Shown: in pieces, positions 46,116 to 55,386 of the stretch
Position numbering within the stretch: position 1 is the first letter of the stretch
How the letters are laid out: each line of letters begins with the position of its first letter
Source: Pedobacter cryotolerans
GTDB taxonomy: Bacteria > Bacteroidota > Bacteroidia > Sphingobacteriales > Sphingobacteriaceae
DNA: 64,000 bases
Reading direction: 5' to 3'
NCBI RefSeq assembly: GCF_005116475.1
Contig: NZ_SWBO01000005.1
Coordinates: 1-64,000, forward strand
Notes under the pieces: generated by a model
Seen by the model: the letters and a program-made list of their open reading frames with translations, nothing else
Told to the model about the DNA's origin: nothing
Databases searched by the model: none
Made by a program: the position numbers and the translations under genes

Positions 46116-46919
46116 ATGAAAAAATTAATGATCCTAGGTATTGCAACAAGTTTATTGGCAGTATCTTCATGTTCTACTGTACCATTAACTGGTCGTAGTA
46201 GATTAAGTTTAGTAGATGATTCTCAATTGCAGCAACAGGCAGCAATTGGATATCAGCAATTATTAAGTGATCCAGCAACAAAAGTTGTTTCAACAAACTC
46301 TGCGAACACACAAATGGTTAAAAGAGTTGGGGCCAAAATTGCAGCGGCAGTTACTCAATACATGAACCAAAATGGCTTTGGAGAACAAATTCAAAGTTAT
46401 AAATGGGAATTTAATTTAATTGAAAGTAAAGAAATTAATGCTTGGTGTATGCCAGGTGGTAAAGTTGCTATTTATACAGGTATTTTGCCTGTAACTAAAG
46501 ATGAAGCTGGTTTAGCAACGGTTATGGGGCATGAAATAGCGCATGCAATTGCACAACATTCTGCAGAAAGAGCATCTCAAATGACCTTAGCACAAGCTGG
46601 TGGTGCAGCAGTTGGTGTGGCTAGCAATAATTCTAAATATGCAGCATACATTAATCAAGCTTATGGTATTGGTGGTCAGTTAGTGATTTTAAATTATGGA
46701 AGAAACCAAGAATTAGAAGCTGATAAAATGGGATTATCTTTTATGGCTATGGCAGGATATAATCCATCTACAGCTGTAGGTTTTTGGCAAAGAATGGCTC
46801 AAGCGGGTTCTGGAGCTGCAAAGCCACCTTTGTTTTTAAGTACTCACCCTTCTGATGATCAAAGAATTGCAAGAATACAAAGAGATTTGCCAGAGGCGAT
46901 GAAATATTATAAGAAATAA
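46116..46919 (+). CDS. M48-family zinc metallopeptidase, lipoprotein
   Basis: A 267-residue lipoprotein (lipobox SSC, Cys at 19) with the zinc site H139-E-x-x-H143 in MGHEIAHAIAQH and the third ligand Glu in NQELEADKMG. This is the LoiP/BepA-like branch of M48, periplasmic proteases of envelope quality control. A terminator follows. Confidence 0.92.
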   Translation: MKKLMILGIATSLLAVSSCSTVPLTGRSRLSLVDDSQLQQQAAIGYQQLLSDPATKVVSTNSANTQMVKRVGAKIAAAVTQYMNQNGFGEQIQSYKWEFNLIESKEINAWCMPGGKVAIYTGILPVTKDEAGLATVMGHEIAHAIAQHSAERASQMTLAQAGGAAVGVASNNSKYAAYINQAYGIGGQLVILNYGRNQELEADKMGLSFMAMAGYNPSTAVGFWQRMAQAGSGAAKPPLFLSTHPSDDQRIARIQRDLPEAMKYYKK

Positions 46920-46940
46920 GGCTAAAAAGCTGAATTTTTA

Positions 46941-46976
46941 AGGGTGGAAGGTTTTACTTTCCACCTTTTTTATTTT
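46941..46976 (+). terminator. Terminator after the M48 peptidase gene
   Basis: ggtggaa and ttccacc form a stem around an 8- to 9-base loop, followed by a T-rich run. Confidence 0.8.
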
Positions 46977-46984
46977 ATAAATTT

Positions 46985-47090
46985 TCTACTTTGTCAATCT
47001 TCTACTTTGTCAATCTTTCAGAGATTGACAAAGTTTGAGGTCCTTCCAAGAGTTTCAAACTTTGACAATCTAAAAAAAGATTGTCAAAGT
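46985..47090. repeat. Cluster of short direct and inverted repeats at the pabB 3' end
   Basis: tctactttgtcaatct occurs twice in tandem (46985-47000, 47001-47016) and is followed by its inverse agattgacaaagt (47022-47034). A second hairpin, actttgacaatct with agattgtcaaagt (about 47059-47090), overlaps the last codons of pabB. Five copies of nearly the same 13-mer in about 105 bp can form alternative hairpins. Confidence 0.8.
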
Positions 47091-48349
47091 ACAGGATTTT
47101 GCCCCAAAACCTTCATAATTGCCGATGCTTTCAACAAACATTCTTCATATTCATCTTCTGCAACAGCAGCATAAGTTATCGCTCCGCCTACTTGAAAGGA
47201 TAAATATTTTGTGGTTTCATTATACAATATGGTTCTGATAATTACATTAAAATCAAAATCTCCATCAGGAGAAATGCAACCAAAAGAACCCGAAAAAGCA
47301 CCACGTTTGCTTTTTTCATAATCATCTATCAATTCCATGGCTTTAATCTTCGGAGCGCCAGTCATTGATCCCATTGGAAAAGTATTTTTAATGGCATCGA
47401 TAAAATGTATTTCAGGATTGAGCTCGCAACTGATAGTTGAAATCATTTGATGTACTTGCGGAAAAGTATAAATGCCAAATAATTCATCAACTTTAACTGT
47501 ACCCTTTATGGCTGATTTAGTTAAATCATTACGCACCAAATCTACAATCATCACATTTTCTGCCTGCTCTTTAATGCTCGATTTTAGCTTAACTTTAATC
47601 AATTCATCCTCATTAATGTCTAAACTTCGCTTTGCGGTACCTTTTATAGGCTGAGAAATAAGTTTATTACTGCGTTTACATAAAAATCTTTCTGGCGTAG
47701 CCGATAAAATATACTTATCGTAAATTTTAAAAAAGCCAGCAAATGGCGTAGGAGAGAGCTGATTAAGTTCTTGAAAAGTACCTAACGGATCAATCTCAGC
47801 ATTTGCTGCAAAAAACTCCTGGCAGAAATTTACCTCATAAATATCGCCACGTTTTATATGATTTTGAAGTTTTTCTACAGTTGCAATGTATTCTTTTTTA
47901 GTAAAACGATGTTCTATTTTTACTTTTGGTAGAGGCAAATATTCATTTAGTTGAACATTATTTATGGTGTTGATGATGGCTTGTTCACCTTTTAGTAAAT
48001 GAAAGTCATCGCCTTGTATTGCAATTAAATATTCGGGAATAAAAAAGTATAAATCTGGGAATTGAAGTTGATCAGTATGATTGCTTTTTAAATCTTCAAC
48101 TTCGTTTTTTAATTCGTAGCTCAATAAACCAAACATCCAATCTTTTTGAGCTTCATAAAATGATTTCAACTGCTCAAAAGCATCTCCGTGGCTTATATTG
48201 ATTTCTTGCTTTTTACTAAATGCAATTAGGCAATCATAATTACTGTATTGATCTTTATAATTATTACTATCTAAATAGCAAAAAACATCATAAGATGATG
48301 CGAGTTGTAAAGCTTTTTGTTTGAAGATGTTAATTTCAGAATTACTCAT
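47084..48349 (-). CDS. pabB: Aminodeoxychorismate synthase component I (PabB-like)
   Basis: A 421-residue chorismate-binding enzyme that forms 4-amino-4-deoxychorismate for folate synthesis. The C-terminal block holds IKGTAKRS near 230, MTGAPKIKAMELID near 325-338 and RGAFSGSFG, all typical of the family. It is somewhat shorter than anthranilate synthase component I and closest to PabB. No glutaminase gene (pabA) adjoins it. A PabC-like enzyme is coded at 62047. A -7 box lies just upstream. Confidence 0.88.
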   Translation of the reverse strand: MSNSEINIFKQKALQLASSYDVFCYLDSNNYKDQYSNYDCLIAFSKKQEINISHGDAFEQLKSFYEAQKDWMFGLLSYELKNEVEDLKSNHTDQLQFPDLYFFIPEYLIAIQGDDFHLLKGEQAIINTINNVQLNEYLPLPKVKIEHRFTKKEYIATVEKLQNHIKRGDIYEVNFCQEFFAANAEIDPLGTFQELNQLSPTPFAGFFKIYDKYILSATPERFLCKRSNKLISQPIKGTAKRSLDINEDELIKVKLKSSIKEQAENVMIVDLVRNDLTKSAIKGTVKVDELFGIYTFPQVHQMISTISCELNPEIHFIDAIKNTFPMGSMTGAPKIKAMELIDDYEKSKRGAFSGSFGCISPDGDFDFNVIIRTILYNETTKYLSFQVGGAITYAAVAEDEYEECLLKASAIMKVLGQNPVL

Positions 48350-48357
48350 TTGAACTG

Positions 48358-48365
48358 CAAAAATA
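48358..48365 (-). promoter_or_regulatory. -7 promoter box for pabB
   Basis: The minus strand reads tatttttg, a full TAnnTTTG match, 8 bp before the pabB start codon. It predicts a very short leader. Confidence 0.55.
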
Positions 48366-48437
48366 GCTAAATGTGATAAGTTATAGCTTAAAAATTAATT
48401 TTTATATATCTTTCAAAAAAATAAATTACACGATCTC

Positions 48438-49040
48438 ATGAAAAACAAAATTTTATTACTGGTTACTTTAATACTCGTTACTTCAGCAACTTATGCTCAA
48501 AAAAATGTAAAGATTGATGATGCCTATTTTGAGTATAAAAAATCAAGAAATGTTAAGGGAAATGCTGAATCTATTTTAGCTATGCAAACATTGCTAAAAA
48601 GATCTAATGAACTTTCGGTTAAGCAAAATGCAAATGTATCTTACCATTTAGGAAGGATGTATGAAGAAATGGAACTGCCAGATAGTGCAATACAGCATTA
48701 TCAAAATTCTCTACTTAGCGAGCCAGATTATCTTGTTATCCATAGGGCATTAGGTTTCATCTATTTAGCAAAAACAAAACCATACATTGCTCAAATGAAT
48801 GAGGCTATTAAACAAAAAGATGCAGATGCCAATGCAAAAGCTTTAGCACAATATAAAGCTTTAATAAAAAAAGCATTGCCTCATTTAGAAAAATACCAAG
48901 CCTGTGAAAATGATGAAGAAACTCTCGGTATGATTAAGAACTTGTATAAAAGTGTTAAGGATGAAGAAGGTTTAAAAACTTTAGATGATCGCTTAAAAGT
49001 TTTATCTGTTAAATGTATTACCTTATTAGAAGATGAGTAG
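48438..49040 (+). CDS. Secreted TPR-type protein
   Basis: A 200-residue protein with a signal peptide (VTLILVTSATYAQ) and helical repeats of TPR type between about 45 and 120 (SYHLGRMYEEMELPDSAIQH). It resembles the secreted protein at 41201 only in kind. Partner and role unknown. Confidence 0.75.
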   Translation: MKNKILLLVTLILVTSATYAQKNVKIDDAYFEYKKSRNVKGNAESILAMQTLLKRSNELSVKQNANVSYHLGRMYEEMELPDSAIQHYQNSLLSEPDYLVIHRALGFIYLAKTKPYIAQMNEAIKQKDADANAKALAQYKALIKKALPHLEKYQACENDEETLGMIKNLYKSVKDEEGLKTLDDRLKVLSVKCITLLEDE

Positions 49041-49042
49041 AA

Positions 49043-49081
49043 AAAAAATCCTCTTAAGTTTTCAATTTAAGAGGATTTTAA
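49043..49081. terminator. Bidirectional terminator between TPR gene and purA
   Basis: aaatcctcttaa and ttaagaggattt form a 12-bp stem around an 8- to 9-base loop, with an A-run on one side and T on the other. It lies just past both convergent stops. Confidence 0.85.
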
Positions 49082-49082
49082 T

Positions 49083-50360
49083 CTATTTCAACATTAAAGT
49101 CTGCATTCTATCTGGGCCAACCGATAAATATTTAATTGGCACTTCTAGTTCTTTTTCTAAAAATGCAATATAATCAGCTAATTGACTAGGAATTTGTTCT
49201 TTTTTGGTAATGCCTGTTAAATCAGTTTTCCAACCTTCAATAGCTTTTAATACTGGTTTAGGCTGTATCGAGATAATATCATAAGGCATGTAATCAATCG
49301 TTTCGCCATTGTGCTCGTAATGTGTACAAGCATAAATGGTATCGAAACCATCCAAAACATCGGCTTTCATCATGATCAATTCGGTTACGCCATTTAGCAT
49401 AATCGCATATTTTAAAGCTGGTAAATCAATCCATCCGCAACGGCGAGCTCTACCAGTTGTAGCGCCAAACTCATGCCCAACCTGACGAAGATTTTCTCCA
49501 ACTTCGTTATCTAATTCAGTAGGGAATGGGCCACCACCAACACGGGTACAATAAGCTTTAAAAATTCCGAAAACATCACCTACTTTATTTGGCGCAATAC
49601 CTAAACCCGTACAGGCACCCGCAGTTGTGGTGTTAGATGATGTTACAAAAGGATAAGAACCAAAATCTACATCTAGCAAAGTGCCTTGAGCACCTTCTGC
49701 TAAAACTTTTTTACCTTCTTTTAAATAGCTGTTTACAAAATGCTCACTATCTACGTGAGGAATATTTTTAATGAATTCAATTGCTTCGAAAAACGCAGCT
49801 TCTTTTTCTGCTAAATCATACTCAAACTCGTAGTGAGATAAAATTTCTTTGTGCTTCTCTACTAATTTGTTGTATCTGCCTTTAAAATCTGGTAAAGTAG
49901 TATCGCCAACTCGTAAACCATTACGGCCAGTTTTGTCCATATAAGTTGGACCAATACCTTTTAACGTAGAACCAATTTTGCCAGCACCCATTTTTTGCTC
50001 ATTTGCAGCATCTAACAATTGGTGCGTAGGTAAAATTAAGTGTGCTTTACGAGCCAAAACCAATTTACCAGCAGCAACTGGATCATGACCAGCTTTTTTT
50101 AGGTTATCTAACTCTCTTTTTAAAATAATAGGATCGATAACAACACCGTTACCAATCAGGTTCATGATACCTTCATTAAAAATACCAGAAGGAATGGTGT
50201 TTAGAACGAATTTTTTGCCATCGAACTCTAAAGTGTGGCCAGCATTTGGTCCGCCTTGAAAGCGTGCTATCATGTCGTATTGCGGACTTAGCACGTCAAC
50301 AATTTTACCTTTACCTTCGTCGCCCCATTGCAGGCCTAGTAGTACGTCTACTTGCGTCAT
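49083..50360 (-). CDS. purA: Adenylosuccinate synthase
   Basis: Joins IMP and aspartate with GTP in the first step towards AMP. The 425-residue protein has the family's GDEGKGK loop at 13-19, the GxGPTYxxK-type motif (GIGPTYMDKTGRNGLRVGD) near 135-153 and the TTTGRARRCGW block. The gene follows the Fur-family gene by 35 bp on the same strand. Confidence 0.97.
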   Translation of the reverse strand: MTQVDVLLGLQWGDEGKGKIVDVLSPQYDMIARFQGGPNAGHTLEFDGKKFVLNTIPSGIFNEGIMNLIGNGVVIDPIILKRELDNLKKAGHDPVAAGKLVLARKAHLILPTHQLLDAANEQKMGAGKIGSTLKGIGPTYMDKTGRNGLRVGDTTLPDFKGRYNKLVEKHKEILSHYEFEYDLAEKEAAFFEAIEFIKNIPHVDSEHFVNSYLKEGKKVLAEGAQGTLLDVDFGSYPFVTSSNTTTAGACTGLGIAPNKVGDVFGIFKAYCTRVGGGPFPTELDNEVGENLRQVGHEFGATTGRARRCGWIDLPALKYAIMLNGVTELIMMKADVLDGFDTIYACTHYEHNGETIDYMPYDIISIQPKPVLKAIEGWKTDLTGITKKEQIPSQLADYIAFLEKELEVPIKYLSVGPDRMQTLMLK

Positions 50361-50395
50361 TATTTTAAATTAAGAATAGAAATATGAGAATTGAA

Positions 50396-50890
50396 TTAGT
50401 TTTTTGCATTTAATTTTTGTGAGGCCACATTTTTTATCGTTGCAGCAGCACTACAATCGAAACATACACCGTACATGTTTAATGAATGATGTTTAATGTC
50501 GAATTTAAGTAAATCGCCAACCATGCTCTGAATTTGATGAATACGGGGATCGCAAAATTCTACCACTTTGCCACAATCGATACAAATTACATGGTCATGT
50601 TGATGATAGCCATAAGATTTTTCGAATTGAGCCATGTTTTTACCAAATTGATGTTTGGTTACCAAATCACACGAAACCAATAGCTCTAAAGTATTATAAA
50701 CCGTAGCACGACTTACACGATATTTTTGGTTTTTCATGTGGATGTAAAGTGTTTCTACATCAAAATGGTCGTTTCTAGAATATATTTCTTCTAAAATCGC
50801 GAAACGCTCAGGTGTTTTACGTAAGTTTTTATTCTCGAGATAGGCTTCGAATATTTTTCTAACCAACTCACTCGTATTCTGTTCAGACAT
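50396..50890 (-). CDS. Fur-family transcriptional regulator
   Basis: A 164-residue metal-sensing repressor. A winged helix (KYRVSRATVYNTLELLVSC) is followed by the dimer domain with the metal motif YHQHDHVICIDCGKVVEF and a late C-x-x-C (CFDC). Both Cys pairs suggest a structural zinc site, so Fur, PerR and Zur are all possible. The frame is open 25 codons further up, but ATG 50890 lies behind a promoter box and a GGAGAGGAG stretch. Likely co-transcribed with purA. Confidence 0.92.
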   Translation of the reverse strand: MSEQNTSELVRKIFEAYLENKNLRKTPERFAILEEIYSRNDHFDVETLYIHMKNQKYRVSRATVYNTLELLVSCDLVTKHQFGKNMAQFEKSYGYHQHDHVICIDCGKVVEFCDPRIHQIQSMVGDLLKFDIKHHSLNMYGVCFDCSAAATIKNVASQKLNAKN

Positions 50891-50907
50891 AGTTTTAAAC
50901 TCCTCTC

Positions 50908-50915
50908 CAAAGGTA
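50908..50915 (-). promoter_or_regulatory. -7 promoter box for the Fur-family gene
   Basis: The minus strand reads tacctttg, a TAnnTTTG match, 17 bp before ATG 50890. A purine-rich ggagaggag follows, a possible Shine-Dalgarno site that helps to fix the start. Confidence 0.6.
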
Positions 50916-51071
50916 TAGAAATGATTACACAGATTAAAGGGATTACCCTGATTAATAATTAACAAATTGTAAAGATGTTGATTACTTCTAAAATTGTTTA
51001 ACTGTTTAGCTGTTTGCTTGTTTAAACTGTTTCAAGAAACCGTAAACTGAGAACTGCCAACTGTAAACTGG

Positions 51072-53285
51072 CTAAGCATCAAATCTGGTTACCCCGGTAA
51101 CACCTTTAACTTCTAATAAATTTTTAATTAAATTATCTAAGTGATCTTTATCGTTTACAAAAATTTTAATCGATCCATCAAAAATTCCATCATTGGTGTC
51201 AACAGTAATCGACCTCATGTTTACTTTAAAATCATTAGAAATTACTTTAGTGATGTTGTTAATTAAGCCCACATCATCAATACCAACAATATGTAATCCT
51301 GTTAAGAAAGTTAACTCTTGCTGTCTATTCCATTTTGCTTTTACAATTCTGTAACCATAATTAGCCATCAGCTGTGCTGCATTAGGGCAATTGGTGCGGT
51401 GTATTTTTATGCCTTCACCTACGGTAACAAAACCAAAAACGTCATCTCCAGGTATCGGGTTGCAACATGCAGCTAATTTGTAATCTATTTTTTGTAAGTC
51501 TTCGCCAATTAAAAGCACATCAGATTCTGGTCCTTTAACTTTATTTAGTAAAGCTTCAATGTGTTGCCCTTCGCCAGGTGCATGAAAATTGCTGCGGTTT
51601 TCAACCTCTTTTTCGCTTGCAACGTAATCTCTTAAATCTTTAAGCTCTATTTTTCCTTCAGCTACCGCGATAAACAAATCTTGCGTAGAGTGGAGCTTAA
51701 AAAAGTAACTTAACTTTTGTAAGTTATCGGTATTGTAAGTAATTTTTAATGATTTTAACTTTCGTTCTAAAACCTCTTTACCGCTTTCTGCAACTCTTCT
51801 TTTCTCTTCTTTTAATGATGATTTTATTTTTGATTTCGCCTTTGCGGTAACTACAATATTTAACCAATCTTCTTTAGGTACTTGTTTACCAGAGGTGATA
51901 ATTTCTACCTGATCTCCATTTTGTAGTTTATAAGAAAGCGGAACTAATTTTTGATTTACCTTAGCGCCAATACATTTAGCACCAACATCAGTGTGTATTT
52001 CAAAAGCAAAATCAAGTGCGGTAGCTCCTAAAGGGAGTTGTAACAATGCACCTTTTGGTGTAAAAATGAATATTTCATCAGAGAAAAGGTTCATTTTAAA
52101 ATCATCCAAGAAGTCTAAAGCGTTTGCTTCAGGATTGCTCAGCATCTCTCTTACTTTTAAAATCCATTGATCTAAACCATTATCGTTGCTAGATTCTTTA
52201 TATTTCCAGTGTGCGGCAAAACCTTTTTCGGCAATTTCATTCATCCGTTGGGTTCTTATTTGAACTTCAACCCATTGCCCTTTCGGGCCCATAACCGTGG
52301 TGTGTAATGATTCGTAACCATTGCCTTTTGGCGATGAAACCCAATCACGTAAACGATCTGGATTTGGACGATATAAATCGGTAACAATAGAATAAGCCTT
52401 CCAACAATCGGCCTTTTCGCGTTCTGGTGCGCTATCTAAAATAATTCTAATGGCAAAAAGATCGTATACCTCTTCAAAAGGAATATTTTTCTTTTTCATT
52501 TTATTCCATATCGAATGGATAGATTTTGGGCGACCGAAAAGATTAGCAATTAAACCTTGTTCTTGTAAAATTTCGTTGATTGGTTCAACAAATGTTTTGA
52601 TAAACGTATTCCTTTCTGCCTTTTTCTCATTTAATTGCGTTGCAATGTATTTGTAAGTATCGGGCTCTAGGTATTTCATAGAGAGATCTTCCAATTCAGA
52701 TTTGATAGCATACAACCCTAATCTGTGTGCTAAAGGAGCGTATAGATAAATCGTTTCTGAAGCTATCTTTAACTGCTTTTGCCTTGGCATAAAATCCATA
52801 GTTCGCATGTTGTGCAAACGGTCGGCAAGTTTAATTAAGATCACGCGTACATCATCTGCAAGTGTGAGCAGCATCTTTCTGAAGTTTTCTGCCTGTAAAG
52901 AACTATTGTAATCGAAAACGCCAGATATTTTGGTTAGACCGTCAATTATTTTAGCTGTTTTTTTACCAAACTCACGTTCAATGTCTTCTAAAGTGATGTC
53001 TGTATCTTCCACAACATCATGCAGCAATGCGCAAACTATAGATGTTGTACCCAAACCGATTTCTTCTGCAGCAATTTGAGCAACGGCAATAGGATGATAA
53101 ATATAAGGCTCACCAGATTTTCTGCGCATATCTTGATGGCTTTCTAACGCCATTTCAAAAGCTTTTCTAATTTCCTTTTTATCTCCCTTTTGTAACGTAG
53201 ATTTAGATGCACGCAACAATGCCCTATATCTCTTTAAAATTTCTTGCTTTTCTGCCTCAATATCAATTACTAAAGTATTCTTCAT
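51072..53285 (-). CDS. Bifunctional (p)ppGpp synthetase/hydrolase, RelA/SpoT family
   Basis: Makes and breaks down the stringent-response alarmone. The 737-residue protein has an HD hydrolase domain (H89-D90 in ALLHDVVEDT), a synthetase domain (RDWVSSPKGNGYESLHTTV near 325), a TGS domain near 400-460, a zinc-finger-like part (CCNPIPGDD near 620) and a C-terminal ACT domain. An intact HDxxED motif indicates that hydrolysis is kept. It is the only such gene in the window. Confidence 0.95.
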   Translation of the reverse strand: MKNTLVIDIEAEKQEILKRYRALLRASKSTLQKGDKKEIRKAFEMALESHQDMRRKSGEPYIYHPIAVAQIAAEEIGLGTTSIVCALLHDVVEDTDITLEDIEREFGKKTAKIIDGLTKISGVFDYNSSLQAENFRKMLLTLADDVRVILIKLADRLHNMRTMDFMPRQKQLKIASETIYLYAPLAHRLGLYAIKSELEDLSMKYLEPDTYKYIATQLNEKKAERNTFIKTFVEPINEILQEQGLIANLFGRPKSIHSIWNKMKKKNIPFEEVYDLFAIRIILDSAPEREKADCWKAYSIVTDLYRPNPDRLRDWVSSPKGNGYESLHTTVMGPKGQWVEVQIRTQRMNEIAEKGFAAHWKYKESSNDNGLDQWILKVREMLSNPEANALDFLDDFKMNLFSDEIFIFTPKGALLQLPLGATALDFAFEIHTDVGAKCIGAKVNQKLVPLSYKLQNGDQVEIITSGKQVPKEDWLNIVVTAKAKSKIKSSLKEEKRRVAESGKEVLERKLKSLKITYNTDNLQKLSYFFKLHSTQDLFIAVAEGKIELKDLRDYVASEKEVENRSNFHAPGEGQHIEALLNKVKGPESDVLLIGEDLQKIDYKLAACCNPIPGDDVFGFVTVGEGIKIHRTNCPNAAQLMANYGYRIVKAKWNRQQELTFLTGLHIVGIDDVGLINNITKVISNDFKVNMRSITVDTNDGIFDGSIKIFVNDKDHLDNLIKNLLEVKGVTGVTRFDA

Positions 53286-53372
53286 TTGTGTTTTCTAGGT
53301 AAAATTGTAGTATTTTTAACTTTAAAAGTTTATATTCGATTATAGAAAAAAACGAATATATAAAAATAGCGC

Positions 53373-53380
53373 TAACTTTG
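53373..53380 (+). promoter_or_regulatory. -7 promoter box for the DUF4294 gene
   Basis: taactttg matches TAnnTTTG. The in-frame TTG at 53378 lies inside it, which shows that the true start is the ATG 16 bp further on. Confidence 0.65.
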
Positions 53381-53395
53381 TATAGGCATAAATTT

Positions 53396-54016
53396 ATGAA
53401 ATATTCTCGTCTCTTTATTCTCTTATTTGTCATACTTGCTGCGCCTTCAATAAAAGCACAGGAAAGTAATGTTCCGGCTATCTATCCAAAACTTGGTAAA
53501 AACGATACGATTAGGGTTGCGGCTACAAATGACAACGGGGTAATGATTCCTTGGATTGGCTTACATGAGGTTATCATTAATGGGAGTAGAATGTGGAAAT
53601 CGCCTCAAGAACAGGCTGCATTTAATAGATTGCGATACAATGTGCTTAAAGTAATGCCTTATGCGCTTTTCGCTAAAAGGCGGTATGAACAATTAGAACG
53701 AGACTTGTCGTCAGTTAAAGAAAAAAAAGAACAGAAAAAATTAGTTAAAGCTTGTGATGCTGAAATTAAGCGAATGTTTAATACAGAGATTAAAGAATTA
53801 ACCATCACACAAGGGCAAATTTTAACAAAATTGATAGATAGAGAAGTTGGTAGAACAACTTATGACATTGTAAAACAAACAAAAGGTGGATTTGCTGCGT
53901 TTTCTTATCAATTAGTAGCGAGAGTTGTAGGACACAATTTAAAAACTACCTACAATGCTAACGAGGAGCGAGATATCGAATCCATTATCGTTAGTTCTGG
54001 TTATTACCAACAATAG
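53396..54016 (+). CDS. DUF4294 protein
   Basis: A 206-residue secreted protein with a signal peptide (LLFVILAAPSIKAQE). The mature part matches DUF4294 (MIPWIGLHEVIINGSRMW), with a charged helical centre (a Lys/Glu-rich stretch near 105-125). Function unknown; the family is conserved in Bacteroidota. The start is ATG 53396, not the TTG in the promoter. The glutathione peroxidase gene follows after 5 bp. Confidence 0.88.
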   Translation: MKYSRLFILLFVILAAPSIKAQESNVPAIYPKLGKNDTIRVAATNDNGVMIPWIGLHEVIINGSRMWKSPQEQAAFNRLRYNVLKVMPYALFAKRRYEQLERDLSSVKEKKEQKKLVKACDAEIKRMFNTEIKELTITQGQILTKLIDREVGRTTYDIVKQTKGGFAAFSYQLVARVVGHNLKTTYNANEERDIESIIVSSGYYQQ

Positions 54017-54021
54017 CAAAA

Positions 54022-54519
54022 ATGAATTCTAAACAAACAATTTACCCGTTTAAACTTAAACTTTTAAATGGTAAGGAAAAAGTGTTAGCTGATTTTAAAG
54101 GAAAAGTTTTATTAATCGTAAATACGGCATCTGGTTGTGGCTTTACGCCGCAATTAAAAGAACTTCAAGAGCTTAGAGAAGAATTTAAAGATCAAGATTT
54201 TGAAGTTTTGGGCTTTCCATCTAATGATTTTGGCGGACAAGAACCTCTAGATGATGCAGCAATCAATCAATTTTGTGAGGTAAACTTTGGTGTTCAATTT
54301 CCGATGTTCGAGAAAATTATGGTGAGAGGAAATCAAACACATCCTTTATTTAAGTTTTTAAGTGATAAAAAGTTGAATGGAAACTTTAACTCAACGCCGA
54401 GATGGAATTTTCATAAATATTTGATTAATAAAGAAGGTGAAGCTGTAGATTATTTTTATTCGTTTACCAAGCCAAATTCTTCAAAAATTAAAAAGAAAAT
54501 CCAGCGTTTGCTGAAGTAA
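54022..54519 (+). CDS. Glutathione peroxidase family protein
   Basis: A 165-residue thiol peroxidase. The peroxidatic Cys is C39 in TASGCGFTPQ, and the family blocks GFPSNDFGGQEP and WNFHKYLI follow. A second Cys in NQFCEVNFGVQFP fits the resolving Cys of thioredoxin-dependent members, so thioredoxin is the likely reductant. It lies 5 bp after the DUF4294 gene. The bacillithiol gene bshB1 follows on the same strand, which fits a thiol-redox theme. Confidence 0.93.
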   Translation: MNSKQTIYPFKLKLLNGKEKVLADFKGKVLLIVNTASGCGFTPQLKELQELREEFKDQDFEVLGFPSNDFGGQEPLDDAAINQFCEVNFGVQFPMFEKIMVRGNQTHPLFKFLSDKKLNGNFNSTPRWNFHKYLINKEGEAVDYFYSFTKPNSSKIKKKIQRLLK

Positions 54520-54599
54520 TAAATGAGAGAAGGAGTAAATGATAGAATGACAGCATTCACTCATTCTAAATTCATTCACTCATTCAAAATTAAATATAG

Positions 54600-55316
54600 A
54601 TGAAATTAGATATACTTGTTTTTGCAGTGCATCCAGATGATGCTGAATTGGGCTGTTCTGGAACAATTTTAAAACATATTGCTTTGGGTAAAAAAGTGGG
54701 CATTGTAGATTTTACCAGAGGTGAACTAGGGACACGTGGCACAGCCGAAACAAGGGACCATGAAGCTGCAGATTCTGCGAAAATTTTAGGCTTACATACT
54801 CGAGAAAACCTTAAGTTTAAAGATGGCTTTTTTAAAAATGATGAAGAACATCAATTAGAAGTAATTAAAATGGTGCGCAAGTACCAGCCAGAAATTATTT
54901 TAACCAATGCGTTGCATGATCGTCACCCAGACCACGGCAGGGCAGGAGATTTAGCAAATGATGCGATATTCTTATCAGGATTGATTAAAATAGAAACCAC
55001 TTTAGCTGGTGAAAAGCAAATAGCCTGGCGACCACGATTGATGTTGCAATACATTCAAGATAGGTACATCAAACCAGATATTATTATTGATATCAGCGAT
55101 TTTATCGAACAAAAAATAGAATCAATCAAAGCTTTTAAAACACAGTTCGATAGTCCTGATGAAAGCGAGCCGCAGACTTATATTTCGTCTCCAGAATTTT
55201 TAGAATCTGTAATAGGCAGAGCAAGAGAATTAGGTAAACAAATTGGTGGTAAATATGGTGAGGGTTTCACTTCTAGAAAATTATTGGGGGTAGATAATTT
55301 CAATAATTTGCTTTAA
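54600..55316 (+). CDS. bshB1: Bacillithiol biosynthesis deacetylase BshB1
   Basis: A 238-residue PIG-L-family zinc hydrolase that deacetylates GlcNAc-malate on the way to bacillithiol. The metal and catalytic motif HPDDAE is at 11-16, the DFTRGELGTRGTAETR block follows, and the second metal motif is HPDHGRAGDL. Full-length similarity to BshB1 is clear. The bshA and bshC genes are not in the window. Confidence 0.93.
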   Translation: MKLDILVFAVHPDDAELGCSGTILKHIALGKKVGIVDFTRGELGTRGTAETRDHEAADSAKILGLHTRENLKFKDGFFKNDEEHQLEVIKMVRKYQPEIILTNALHDRHPDHGRAGDLANDAIFLSGLIKIETTLAGEKQIAWRPRLMLQYIQDRYIKPDIIIDISDFIEQKIESIKAFKTQFDSPDESEPQTYISSPEFLESVIGRARELGKQIGGKYGEGFTSRKLLGVDNFNNLL

Positions 55317-55386
55317 CTTTTATCGTCAAATTACGGAGCTAACCAACAATCTGCCTGTTTATTTGTTACTCTAAAAACGAATAATT

